Assembly (NCBI GenBank): GCA_039679385.1
Contig: JBDKVB010000091.1
Location: forward strand, 38,113-102,112
Source of the DNA: Armatimonadia bacterium
GTDB taxonomy: Bacteria > Armatimonadota > Zipacnadia > Zipacnadales > JABUFB01
DNA: 64,000 nt
Direction of reading: 5' to 3'
Part shown: piece after piece, positions 1 through 8,010 of the stretch
Numbering within the stretch: position 1 is the first letter of the stretch
How the letters are laid out: the number at the start of each line of letters is the position of its first letter
Translations under genes and position numbers: made by a program
The notes under the pieces: model-generated
The model's input: the letters and a program-made list of their open reading frames with translations, nothing else
What the model was told of the DNA's origin: nothing
Databases searched by the model: none

Positions 1-1
1 G

Positions 2-376
2 CCCGGGGGCTCGCCGCTGGAGGCATTGCTGATAGACCGCATAGCCCTCTGCTGGCTGCAGGCTCAGAATGCGGACATCCATGCCACGCAGATGCCCAAG
101 GGAACAGACGGGCGTGAGGAGGACTTCCGGCAGCGCCAGCAGGACCGGGCGCACCAACGCTTCATATCGGCCTGCCGGGCTCTCGCCAACGTGAGGAGGC
201 TACTCAGACCGCAGGTCACACAGGTGAACGTCGCAGAGCAGCAGATAAACATCGCCCAGTCAGTGGCCAACTCGGCTCAGCCGGGGCTGCTGCGGACTGA
301 CGCCGGTAGCTCCGAGGATGCCCAGCCATCGCCCTCGCTTGCAGACCCCAATGGGGTCACGAGCGACCGCGAGTGA
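2..376 (+). CDS. Small hypothetical protein of the mobile element (5' truncated by window edge)
   Basis: The reading frame is open from the first bases of the window, so the true start lies outside; only the last 124 or so residues are visible. They contain a hydrophobic helix-like stretch (LLIDRIALCWLQ), a basic middle section and a C-terminal patch (VNVAEQQINIAQ). There are no cysteine pairs, signal peptide or membrane segment. I recall similar small uncharacterised proteins from plasmid- or phage-like elements, but cannot name a family. It lies 151 bases upstream of the serine recombinase and reads the same way, so it is probably cargo or an accessory gene of the same integrated element. 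It could also be a remnant. Function unknown. Confidence 0.55.
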   Translation, partial: PGGSPLEALLIDRIALCWLQAQNADIHATQMPKGTDGREEDFRQRQQDRAHQRFISACRALANVRRLLRPQVTQVNVAEQQINIAQSVANSAQPGLLRTDAGSSEDAQPSPSLADPNGVTSDRE

Positions 377-527
377 CCCGGCCCTACGCCCCCTGTGTCC
401 AGCCTCGGCCACAAGTGGGAAGGACCCACAGGCGCGCAAGAAGAAGACCATTGTGAGCCCTGCTCGCTAGGGTAGTCAGCAGCGCTCTGCAGAGCACGAC
501 GGTCTACGTCGGCAGTCGGGGGAGCGA

Positions 528-2012
528 ATGATGAAGGCGACACCTCGAAGCAGCGGCACCCCAGTCGTTATCTACGCCCGTGTCTCCAGCAGGGAGCAAG
601 CTGATGAGGGCTTCTCCATCCCGGCTCAACTCAAACTCCTGCGCGAGTATGCCTCCGACAGAGGCTTCGACGTCGCGCAGGAGTTTGTGGACGTGGAGAC
701 GGCCAAGCAGGCGGGGAGGCCGGCCTTCGGCGAGATGGTGGAGTTCCTGCGCCGACGCCAGAAGACGTGCAGAACCTTGCTGGTCGAGAAGACTGATCGC
801 CTCTACCGTAATCTGCGGGACTACGTCACCCTCGACGACCTGGACGTCGAGGTCCACTTTGTCAAGGAGAGCTTCGTGCTCTCTGATGACAGCCGGTCCA
901 CCGAGAAGTTCATGCACGGGATCAAGGTCCTCATGGCGAAGAACTATGTGGACAACCTCGCCGAGGAAGCCAGCAAGGGGATGAGGACAAAAGCCGAGCA
1001 GGGCACCTGGCCGTCCTCAGCACCGCTGGGGTACCTCAATGTGCGATCTGGCGACAGGCGCGGTATCGCGCTGGACCCGGAGCGGGCCGGCACCATCAGG
1101 CGCATGTTCGAGGTGTACGCGTCAGGTAACTGCAGCCTGGAGGAGATCCGCGTGCGCGCCATTGCCGAGGGGCTTATGACGAGACGCGGCAGCGCGCCGT
1201 CGAAGAGCACGATCGCGCGGGTACTGAAGAACCCCTTCTACACGGGGCAGTTCCAGTGGGGAGGGCGCACCTACACAGGGGATCACACGCCCCTGGTCTC
1301 GGCTGAGCTTTTCCATCGAGTACAGGAGGCCTTCCGCCAGGGAAACCACCCCGTCCACGAGAGCAAGCGGTCCCTCGCCTACGCTGGGCTCATCAAGTGC
1401 GAACGCTGCGGTTGTGCGGTCACGGCGGGTGTTCACAAGGGGAAGTACGTGTACTACCGCTGCACGCGCGCGCGAGGTGACTGCAGGGCTCCACTGATCC
1501 GTGAAGACAGGCTGGAGGGCCTCCTGGGCGAACTCGTGCAGCGCGTGCAGATCGACGAACAGACCATCGACTGGGTCGCTATGGCCCTCAAGGAAAGCCA
1601 CCGCGACGAGAAGGAGCACCATGCAGAGCAGGTGGATCACCTACAGCGAGAACTGACGAAGATCCAGGCTCGTATGGACAGGGCATACGAGGATAAGCTC
1701 GATGGCAGGATATCCGAGGACTTCTGGCAGCGGAAGAGCAGTGAGTGGCGAGCCAGTCGACTCGAGCTGCAGGCCGCGATCGAACGGCACCAGAGAGCGG
1801 CAGAACTGTACCTTGAGGCAGGCGTGCAGGTGCTCCGCCTGGCCATGCGGGCGTACCCCCTCTGGCTCCATCAGCCCCAGACTGGGAAACGGAAGCTGCT
1901 GGATATCCTCCTCTTAAACTGCACCTTCGATGGCCAAACCCTAAGGGCCACATACAGAAAACCCTTCTGCTGGTTGGCAGAAGGGTCATTGCGTACTGTA
2001 TGGCGGGGCTGA
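528..2012 (+). CDS. Large serine recombinase (site-specific integrase)
   Basis: A 494-aa DNA recombinase expected to integrate and excise the element by serine-nucleophile strand exchange. The N-terminal resolvase fold begins with YARVSSREQ, which puts the catalytic serine at about residue 20. A 'Recombinase' domain follows (about 165-270, containing APLGYLNV and KNPFYTGQF). Next is a zinc ribbon (about 285-330, CERCG then YYRC and DCRAP), then a long charged coiled-coil region (about 350-430), as in the phiC31/TndX/Bxb1 class. A GGGGAG Shine-Dalgarno site precedes the ATG at 528. The stop codon lies inside the 3' part of tRNA-Asp, which converges on it. The frame is intact, so it may be active. 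The rest of the element is beyond the left edge. Confidence 0.95.
   Translation: MMKATPRSSGTPVVIYARVSSREQADEGFSIPAQLKLLREYASDRGFDVAQEFVDVETAKQAGRPAFGEMVEFLRRRQKTCRTLLVEKTDRLYRNLRDYVTLDDLDVEVHFVKESFVLSDDSRSTEKFMHGIKVLMAKNYVDNLAEEASKGMRTKAEQGTWPSSAPLGYLNVRSGDRRGIALDPERAGTIRRMFEVYASGNCSLEEIRVRAIAEGLMTRRGSAPSKSTIARVLKNPFYTGQFQWGGRTYTGDHTPLVSAELFHRVQEAFRQGNHPVHESKRSLAYAGLIKCERCGCAVTAGVHKGKYVYYRCTRARGDCRAPLIREDRLEGLLGELVQRVQIDEQTIDWVAMALKESHRDEKEHHAEQVDHLQRELTKIQARMDRAYEDKLDGRISEDFWQRKSSEWRASRLELQAAIERHQRAAELYLEAGVQVLRLAMRAYPLWLHQPQTGKRKLLDILLLNCTFDGQTLRATYRKPFCWLAEGSLRTVWRG
1957..1986 (-). terminator. Intrinsic terminator of tRNA-Asp, inside the integrase gene
   Basis: Read on the minus strand there is a perfect 10-bp stem (ACCCTTCTGC/GCAGAAGGGT) with a 6-nt loop, followed by TTTTCTGT. 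It begins about 15 nt after the encoded CCA of tRNA-Asp, so it fits a Rho-independent terminator for that gene. It lies wholly within the 3' end of the integrase coding sequence. On the plus strand the stem has no T-tract. Confidence 0.6.
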
Positions 2013-2020
2013 CGGGACTC
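2001..2020. other. Probable attachment-site (att) core at the tRNA-Asp 3' end
   Basis: The integrase stop codon falls at 2010-2012, in the acceptor/T-arm half of tRNA-Asp. This is the classical layout of an element inserted at a tRNA 3' end with the tRNA restored. The exact crossover is not visible because the matching repeat would lie beyond the left edge. I found no second copy of the tRNA 3' end in bases 1-500. The boundaries given are approximate. Confidence 0.35.
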
Positions 2021-2078
2021 GAACCCGCGACCTCTGGCTTGACAGGCCAGCACTCTAAACCGACTGAGCTACAGCCCC
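2001..2078 (-). tRNA. trnD: tRNA-Asp (anticodon GTC)
   Basis: On the minus strand the 7-bp acceptor stem GGGGCTG/CAGCCCC closes a full cloverleaf. The anticodon arm is CTGGC-CTGTCAA-GCCAG, giving anticodon GTC (Asp), and the T-arm carries GGTTCGAGTCC. The discriminator base is G, as expected for tRNA-Asp, and CCA is encoded at 2003-2001. The gene is complete. Its 3' end abuts the mobile element and overlaps the last codons of the serine recombinase. Confidence 0.97.
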
Positions 2079-2133
2079 ATATTGATACTGCGGAAAGACC
2101 AAAAACGCTCGCTACTCGCTGCGAGCAGGCGAT

Positions 2134-2162
2134 AGGTTACCATACGCCCCCGAGGCTGTCAA
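2134..2162 (-). promoter_or_regulatory. Sigma-70-type promoter of tRNA-Asp
   Basis: On the minus strand there is a TTGACA -35 box (2162-2157), a 17-nt spacer and a TAACCT -10 box (2139-2134). Transcription would start near 2127, leaving a leader of about 50 nt before the tRNA. The -35 is a perfect match and the -10 matches three of six consensus bases. Confidence 0.7.
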
Positions 2163-2215
2163 GCTTATTCGCGCAGTGCTCGGGCGAATTGTCTTGTGCC
2201 CCCGCAAGTGCGGCT

Positions 2216-3103
2216 CTATCGAACCGCCTCACGAACCTCAAGAGCCTGAACCAGGGCCGCTCGCATCACCTCAACCGGCGCCGCCTGCCCGGTCCATAGC
2301 TCCAAAGCGATGGCGCCCTGATGCACCAACATTCCGACTCCCTCGACGGTTCGCGCCCCTGCCTGTCGTGCGGCCTTGAGCAGCACCGTATCACGCGGAG
2401 TGTAGACCAGGTCGCACACGCACTGTCCCTCATGGAGCCACTCCGGAGGGATCGCCGGTGCATCGTCGACATGGGGGAACATGCCACAGGGGGTGCAGTC
2501 GATGATCACTTGCGCGTCCCGGACGGCCTGCTTAGCCTCCGGCGAATCCAGTGCCGCCACCGAAGCCTGCACCGGCGTGTTGCGACTCACCAACTCAGCC
2601 ACGTCGCGAGCGCGAGCCGGAGTGCGGTTGACGACGGTGACCGCTGCAGCTCCGGCAGAAGCGACGGCATAGGCGACTGACCTCGCAGCTCCACCGGCAC
2701 CTATGAAGGTGACGCGCCGGTCGCGCACCTCTTCGCCGGCCTCACGCAGCGACCGCAGGAAACCCTCACCATCAGTGTTGTGGCCGTGGAGCACGCCCTC
2801 GCGATTGACGATGGTGTTGACCGCCCCGAGAACCTGCGCGGCCCCCGAGCGTTCGTCCACCAACCGCGCCACAGCCTCCTTGTGCGGCACCGTGACGTTC
2901 AGGCCGACCAGGTTCAGCGCTCGTAGTCCCTCCAGGGCCTGCGGGATCTGTTCCGGCGCAACCTCGAAGGGCACGTAGATCCAGTTGAGGCCGAGGGCCT
3001 CGAGCGCGGCGTTCTGCATGGGAGGTGACAGGCTGTGTCTGACCGGCCAGCCGATCACGCCGACCACACGGGTTGTGCCGTCCACTTCGGTAAGCAGACG
3101 CAT
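2216..3103 (-). CDS. aroE: Shikimate dehydrogenase
   Basis: A 295-aa enzyme that reduces 3-dehydroshikimate to shikimate with NADPH in the cytoplasmic pathway to chorismate. The substrate-binding SLSP motif is at residues 24-27. The catalytic lysine is in TVPHKEAV (about K75) with its partner aspartate in NTDGEGF (about D111). The glycine-rich nucleotide loop GAGGAA (about 135-140) starts the Rossmann domain. Length is normal for AroE. It is the last gene of the minus-strand operon, 42 bases after yqeG. The pathway partners aroC and aroK-aroB lie about 45 kb away in this window. Starts at ATG; identification is secure. Confidence 0.97.
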   Translation of the reverse strand: MRLLTEVDGTTRVVGVIGWPVRHSLSPPMQNAALEALGLNWIYVPFEVAPEQIPQALEGLRALNLVGLNVTVPHKEAVARLVDERSGAAQVLGAVNTIVNREGVLHGHNTDGEGFLRSLREAGEEVRDRRVTFIGAGGAARSVAYAVASAGAAAVTVVNRTPARARDVAELVSRNTPVQASVAALDSPEAKQAVRDAQVIIDCTPCGMFPHVDDAPAIPPEWLHEGQCVCDLVYTPRDTVLLKAARQAGARTVEGVGMLVHQGAIALELWTGQAAPVEVMRAALVQALEVREAVR

Positions 3104-3145
3104 GGGTGGATGCCTCGGAGGTGGTGGAGCCTGTGGTGTGGAGTT

Positions 3146-3670
3146 TCAGGACCCCTCGGGCAGGAGCCCCATCCTGCGGAAGCGGCGAAGGAGGAGCCGC
3201 TCCACGGCTCGTGAAGGCTTGGTCCCGAAGAACTCGCGCTTCTGCAGCGGCTGAACCCAGACGGTGAACAGCCCCAGTCGGTTGCCGCCGAGAACGTCGG
3301 TCATGATCTGGTCGCCGATCATCGCCGTCCGGCTGCGGTCGACGCCGAGGAGCTGAAGCGCTGCCAGTATCCCGCCCGGGAAGGGCTTGCGGCCAAGTCC
3401 CCACCGACCCACGGCCGGGATCGCCAGGCGGTCGGCCACACGGTTCAGACGACGTGGGTGGATGCTGTTGGAGACCATGCACACCTTGAAGCGTGCGGTC
3501 GCCTGCTGCACCCACTCCTCGCAACCGGGAGCCGGTTCCTCGCTGTGCCAGGGGCACACGGTGTTGTCCAGATCCAGGAGCAGCGCCTCAAGTCCGTGGG
3601 TGGCGAGGTCGTCTAGACTAAGGTCCTGTAACCGGCGGACTACCAGCTTGGGCGTTAGGTTTGACAGCAC
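3146..3670 (-). CDS. yqeG: YqeG-family HAD phosphatase
   Basis: A haloacid-dehalogenase-superfamily phosphatase of the YqeG (IIIA) type, 174 aa if started at GTG 3670. Motif I is LLLDLDNTVCPW, with nucleophile Asp33 and general acid Asp35. Motif II lies in VSNSIHP, the lysine in GLGRKPFPGG and motif IV in MIGDQIMTDVLGGN. A longer in-frame reading exists, but its first 60 or so residues are arginine/proline-rich shadow of mltG. GTG 3670 gives the usual family length, and a GGAGGG site lies about 10 nt upstream. It therefore overlaps the mltG 3' end by 53 bases, suggesting translational coupling. The substrate is not evident. The yqeG-aroE pairing is known from Firmicutes. Confidence 0.9.
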   Translation of the reverse strand: MLSNLTPKLVVRRLQDLSLDDLATHGLEALLLDLDNTVCPWHSEEPAPGCEEWVQQATARFKVCMVSNSIHPRRLNRVADRLAIPAVGRWGLGRKPFPGGILAALQLLGVDRSRTAMIGDQIMTDVLGGNRLGLFTVWVQPLQKREFFGTKPSRAVERLLLRRFRRMGLLPEGS

Positions 3671-4721
3671 GGTCCGACCCTCCGCGTGCAGAGCTTTCAG
3701 CGCGCGCCTTGGCGGCGAGATGCTCCTGGTAGGTGGTTGAAAAGGTGTGCGTCCCGTCCCCGTTGGAGACGAAGTACAGCGCCGAGGTCTTCTGCGGATA
3801 CACAGCGGCCTTGAGCGAGGCGTCACCCGGGTTGCAGATGGGGCCCGGCGGCAGGCCACGGTTGATGTAGGTGTTGTAGGGAGAGGGTGTCCGGATATCC
3901 CTATAGGTAAGCCGGGCCTTGTGCTGCGGCAGGATGTACTCGACGGTTGCGCAAGACTCCAGCTTCATGCCGCGGCTGATGCGGTTGAGGAAGACCTGGG
4001 CGATGATCGGACGCTCGGCGTCCTTGACGGCCTCCCGCTCAACGATGGAGGCCAGAGTCACCAGCTCATGCGGCGTCAGTCGACGCGTCTTGATGGGGTC
4101 CTCATACCTGCGGACGAAGCGGGTGAAGAACTCGCGGAACATAACCGCGACGATCTGGTCCGCCTTGGAGCCCGCCTCGAACTGATAGGTAGCGGGGAAG
4201 AGGTAACCCTCCGCCGACTTGGTGGGGAGGCCTATGCCGGTTGCCTGGCGGTAGGCGTCGGCAGTCGCCGCAGCCCTGATCTCCTTCGCCCTGGGCAGCC
4301 ACTGGCCGCCCTCAACCTTCCCTGCCTTCTCGATGCGGTCGGCGATCTGAGCGATAGTGAGGCCTTCGGGAAGGGTGACCTTGATAGTCCAGGTCTCGTG
4401 GTTACCGAGCTGCCTGGCGATCTCCTCGGCGTTCTTGCCGGGCTCGATCCGGTACAGACCGGGCCGAAGCTTGCTCTCGATGCCGAGGCCGCGCATCGTG
4501 CGCTTGAACTGCCAGGAGCTGCGGATGATGCCCTTCTTGGCCAACTGCTCCGCCACCGGCCCGGCCTTGGCGCCCTCCTTGATCTCGAAGAGCATGAACT
4601 TGTCGCCCGGCCAGTGGCTCGGAGGCGCAAGCAGATAGCGCTGCACTCGCGGGGCGATCACCCCGAAGCCGCAGACGATGAGGATAACCAGGACAGCGAA
4701 GGCCAGCAGAAGGCGTTTCAT
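3618..4721 (-). CDS. mltG: Endolytic peptidoglycan transglycosylase MltG
   Basis: A 367-aa single-pass membrane enzyme that cleaves nascent glycan strands, helping to set peptidoglycan chain length. Residues 5-24 form the N-terminal membrane anchor. A LysM-like region follows, then the YceG catalytic domain. The catalytic glutamate is in ASIVEREA (about E228). Downstream are the family signatures VFLNRI, YNTYINRGLPPGPICNPG and YFVSNGDGTHTFSTT. The last 25 or so residues are a Ser/Pro-rich tail whose codons overlap the yqeG start. It lies 75 bases after ruvX, an order conserved in Firmicutes. Confidence 0.95.
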   Translation of the reverse strand: MKRLLLAFAVLVILIVCGFGVIAPRVQRYLLAPPSHWPGDKFMLFEIKEGAKAGPVAEQLAKKGIIRSSWQFKRTMRGLGIESKLRPGLYRIEPGKNAEEIARQLGNHETWTIKVTLPEGLTIAQIADRIEKAGKVEGGQWLPRAKEIRAAATADAYRQATGIGLPTKSAEGYLFPATYQFEAGSKADQIVAVMFREFFTRFVRRYEDPIKTRRLTPHELVTLASIVEREAVKDAERPIIAQVFLNRISRGMKLESCATVEYILPQHKARLTYRDIRTPSPYNTYINRGLPPGPICNPGDASLKAAVYPQKTSALYFVSNGDGTHTFSTTYQEHLAAKARAESSARGGSDRAVKPNAQAGSPPVTGP

Positions 4722-4796
4722 CGGACGAACTCGACCTCAAAGCACGACTTACCGCGTTGGTGTAGTCGCCGCTGCTGTGACCGACGAGGCCACAGA

Positions 4797-5210
4797 TCAG
4801 GGCAGGGAGTCCAGGTAGCTTTGCAGGATCAGGGCGGCTGCGACCTGATCGATCTTGCGGCGACGCTCCATCCGAGAGACGTCGGCCCCGATCATGGTGC
4901 GCTCGGCGATGGCGGTCGTCATGCGCTCGTCCCACTCGACGATGGGCAGCGCCGTGCACTCGCGAAGCAGGGCGATGAACTCCTCGATCTTGTGGGCCGC
5001 TATCTCGCGCTCGCCCCGAAGACTCACGGGCATGCCGACCACGATTCGCTCGGCCTCGTACTCAGTCGCCATCTCGGCCAGACGCGCAGCATCGGCAGCG
5101 GCGTCCTCTGAACGAAGAACAACCCCTGCAGGAGAGGCGATGGTTCCCAGAGGATCGCTCACCGCGACGCCGACGCGCTTCGTTCCGATGTCATAGGCAA
5201 TGGTACGCAT
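4797..5210 (-). CDS. ruvX: RuvX/YqgF pre-16S rRNA nuclease-type protein
   Basis: A 137-aa RNase H-fold protein of the YqgF family, implicated in maturing the 5' end of 16S rRNA and originally proposed as a Holliday-junction resolvase. The start motif YDIGTKRVGVAVSD carries the first catalytic Asp, IVVGMPVSLRGE the second strand, and WDERMTT and the C-terminal DQVAAALILQSYLD the remaining acidic residues. ATG 5210 is chosen because the protein begins directly with the first beta strand (MRTIAYDIG). Upstream in-frame codons are low-complexity antisense of the alaS end. It sits between alaS and mltG, as in Bacillus. Confidence 0.95.
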   Translation of the reverse strand: MRTIAYDIGTKRVGVAVSDPLGTIASPAGVVLRSEDAAADAARLAEMATEYEAERIVVGMPVSLRGEREIAAHKIEEFIALLRECTALPIVEWDERMTTAIAERTMIGADVSRMERRRKIDQVAAALILQSYLDSLP

Positions 5211-5286
5211 GGCAGGACCCGTCGTTTGCACAGTTGGGACAAGCCGCACGCGGACCCGGTTGGACGGACCGTGTGCGGCCTGGAAG

Positions 5287-7923
5287 TTACTTGAGTTGCC
5301 CCTTGAGAACCTCGGCTGCAGTGGCGAGAGCATCCTCGAGCTTGTCAGGCTGCGTGCCGCCGGCCTGGGCGAAGTTCGGTCGGCCGCCGCCGCCGCCACC
5401 ACAGGCAGTGGCAACGGCCTTGATGAGGTTACCGGCGTGCGCGCCCTTCTTCACCAGGGGATCGGCGACCTTGCACACGAGGCTGACCTTGCCATCGTCC
5501 GAGGAGCCAAGGACCGCAATGCCTTCTCCGAGCTTCTCGACGATCATGTCGGCCAGCGATGCCAGGGCGTCGCGGTCGGCGCCGGGGATCTGTGCCGCCA
5601 CCAGGCGGACTCCACAGACCTCGGCAGCAGCGGAGACCAGGTCATCAAGGTTCGTCGCTGCCGACATCTCGCGGGCGGCTTTGAGCTGTGCCTGCAGTTC
5701 GCCGATGCGCTTGTGCAGACCCTCAAGGCGGTCCGAGATCTCCTCGGGCTTGCAGTTCAGCGACGCGGCCACCTGGTCGAGAGCCGCCTCACGAAGGCGA
5801 CCAAGAGCCAGGGCGCCTCGTCCCGTCACGGCCTCGATACGGCGAACCCCGGCCGCCACACTACCCTCGTGCACCACGCGGAAGATGCCGATCTGACCGG
5901 TGCGATCGCAGTGCGTTCCACCGCAGAGCTCGAAGCTGACGTCCTCGACACGGACGGCACGGACGATGTCTCCGTACTTCTCACCGAAGAGGGCCATGGC
6001 ACCCATCTGCTTGGCCTCGTCGATGGGCATCTCCCTGGAGCAGACCTCTGCGTCCTGCATGATCCAGGAGTTCACCAGGTCCTCGACCTTGCGGAGTTCC
6101 TCCGGCGTGACCGCTTCGTGGTGCGAGAAGTCAAAGCGGAGCCGCTCGGGAGAGACGAAGGACCCGGACTGGGCCACATGATCGCCGAGCACCTGACGCA
6201 GGGCCGCCTGGAGCAGATGGGTCGCCGTGTGATTGCGGCGGATGTCCCAGCGGCGTGCCCCATCGACCTTCGCCGTGACCTTCTCACCGAGCTTGAGCTG
6301 CCCCGTGGTCACCTTGCCGACGTGGAGGATGGCCGCGCCGAAGACCTGCGTGTTGGCGACCTCGAAGCGTGCCCCTGCAAGCTCGAGCACACCTGTGTCG
6401 GCGACCTGTCCACCCTTCTCGGCATAGAAGGGCGTCGAGTCGAGCACGATCCCGGCCTCGTCGCCGGCGGATACGACTTCGACCTGCGCCTCGTCCTTGA
6501 CGAGGAGAGTGATGGTGCCCTGAGCCGCCGTGTTGTCGTACCCCGTGAAGGTCGACTCGCCCGCGGCAGTTGCCAGAGTTGCATCGGCATGGAGTTCGAG
6601 CCCGTGAGCTTTGCCACGAGACCGTTCGCGCTGCTCCTCCATGGCGCGACTAAGGCCCTCTTCATCGACGCTGAGGCCGCGTTCGGTGGCCAGCTCGCGG
6701 GTCACCTCAACGGGGAAGCCGTAGGTGTCGCTGAGCTTGAAGGCAATCTCGCCAGGGATGGTGGTCGAGGAGGACTTGGACAGGTCCGCTGCGATCTCCT
6801 CGAAGAGCGCCAGCCCCTGCTCAAGCGTGGTGTCGAAGCGCTCTTCCTCGCCCTGGAGCACCTTGGCCGTGTAGTCCTGGCGGGTCAGGATCTCAGGATA
6901 GGTCTTGCCCATCGCCTCGGCGACTGCGGGAAGGGCGCGGTAGAGGAAGGGCTTCTGCGCTCCCAGTTGGCGGCCGAAGCGATACGCCCGACGGATGAGA
7001 CGACGGATCACGTAGCCGGCGCCCTCATTGGAGGGCACCACGTTGTCTGCAATGACGAAGGCGACGCCGCGGATGTGGTCGGCGATGACGCGCAGCCCCA
7101 TGTCGAGCGCAGGGTCCTGTCCATATATATAGGGTGTCTCACGGTCTTCGTTGATGATCCCCAGGGCCGTGGACAGCACATGCCACAGCTCGTCGGTCTC
7201 CATGGACCACTTCTTGCCCTGAAGGACCAGGCCCAGGCGCTCCAGGCCGCCTCCGGTGTCGATGCCCGGCGCCGGCAGCGGCGTCAGTGCGCCATCCTCG
7301 GCCTCGGTGAACTGCTGGAAGACGAGGTTCCATAGCTCGAGATAGCGGTTGCAGTTGCAGCCGAAGTCGCAGCCGCCGGGGCAGCCGAACTCGGGGCCCA
7401 GATCGATGTGAATCTCGGTGCAGGGACCGCAGGGGCCCTCCCAGCGTGCCTTGGGCCACCAGTTGTCTGAGCGTCCCCAGCGTTGGATGCGTTCCTTGCG
7501 GATGCCGATGCGCTTGTGCCAGATCTCCTCGGCTTCGTCGTCGTCCTCGAAGACGGTGATCCACAGCGGCTCTGTGGGGATCTTCACGACTTCGGTGATG
7601 AACTCCCAGGCGAAGTCGATGGCGCCCTGCTTGAAGTAGTCGCCGAAGGAGAAGTTGCCGTACATCTCAAAGAAGGTGTGGTAACGGTTGAACCGACCGA
7701 CGTCGTCGATGTCGCCGGTGCGCAGGCACTTCTGCAGGCTCGTGACCCGCGGACCGGGAGGGTTCTCGAGGCCACGGAAGGCGCGCAGGTAAGGCTGCAT
7801 GCCGGCGACGGTGAACAGACTGGTCGGGTCATCGTGCAGGACCAGCGGAGCGCTGGGTCGGACGAGATGTCCTCGCTGCTCGAAGTAGCTCAGGAAGGTC
7901 TCACGAATCTGCTGGATCGTCAT
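5287..7923 (-). CDS. alaS: Alanyl-tRNA synthetase
   Basis: An 878-aa class II synthetase that charges tRNA-Ala, with cis-editing of misactivated serine and glycine. The aminoacylation domain starts with IRETFLSYFEQRGH and contains FTVAGMQPY and GPCGPCTEIHID. The editing domain carries the zinc ligands HTATH and CGGTHC. The C-terminal DHHA1-type domain ends with a glycine stretch (CGGGGGGRPNFAQAGG). ATG 7923 is preferred over ATG 7941 because a GAGGA site lies 11 nt upstream of it, whereas nothing suitable precedes 7941. It is 87 bases downstream of the AI-2E permease gene and 76 bases upstream of ruvX. Confidence 0.97.
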   Translation of the reverse strand: MTIQQIRETFLSYFEQRGHLVRPSAPLVLHDDPTSLFTVAGMQPYLRAFRGLENPPGPRVTSLQKCLRTGDIDDVGRFNRYHTFFEMYGNFSFGDYFKQGAIDFAWEFITEVVKIPTEPLWITVFEDDDEAEEIWHKRIGIRKERIQRWGRSDNWWPKARWEGPCGPCTEIHIDLGPEFGCPGGCDFGCNCNRYLELWNLVFQQFTEAEDGALTPLPAPGIDTGGGLERLGLVLQGKKWSMETDELWHVLSTALGIINEDRETPYIYGQDPALDMGLRVIADHIRGVAFVIADNVVPSNEGAGYVIRRLIRRAYRFGRQLGAQKPFLYRALPAVAEAMGKTYPEILTRQDYTAKVLQGEEERFDTTLEQGLALFEEIAADLSKSSSTTIPGEIAFKLSDTYGFPVEVTRELATERGLSVDEEGLSRAMEEQRERSRGKAHGLELHADATLATAAGESTFTGYDNTAAQGTITLLVKDEAQVEVVSAGDEAGIVLDSTPFYAEKGGQVADTGVLELAGARFEVANTQVFGAAILHVGKVTTGQLKLGEKVTAKVDGARRWDIRRNHTATHLLQAALRQVLGDHVAQSGSFVSPERLRFDFSHHEAVTPEELRKVEDLVNSWIMQDAEVCSREMPIDEAKQMGAMALFGEKYGDIVRAVRVEDVSFELCGGTHCDRTGQIGIFRVVHEGSVAAGVRRIEAVTGRGALALGRLREAALDQVAASLNCKPEEISDRLEGLHKRIGELQAQLKAAREMSAATNLDDLVSAAAEVCGVRLVAAQIPGADRDALASLADMIVEKLGEGIAVLGSSDDGKVSLVCKVADPLVKKGAHAGNLIKAVATACGGGGGGRPNFAQAGGTQPDKLEDALATAAEVLKGQLK

Positions 7924-8010
7924 GGCTCGGGCTGTCCTCATGCTGAGAATCGTTGAGACAGGCCGCCGGCCTGTCCCTGAGTGGTTCAGAACGGGTGTTG
8001 GTCAACTGCT

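Noticed and set aside
3671..3859. Longer N-terminus for the YqeG protein
   Set aside because: The added residues are Arg/Pro-rich shadow of mltG; GTG 3670 has a good ribosome-binding site and gives the normal family length.
5200..7335. Very long open frame on the plus strand opposite alaS (about 711 codons)
   Set aside because: It mirrors alaS in a GC-rich genome, has no ribosome-binding site or recognisable domain, and its composition is that of a reverse-complement shadow.
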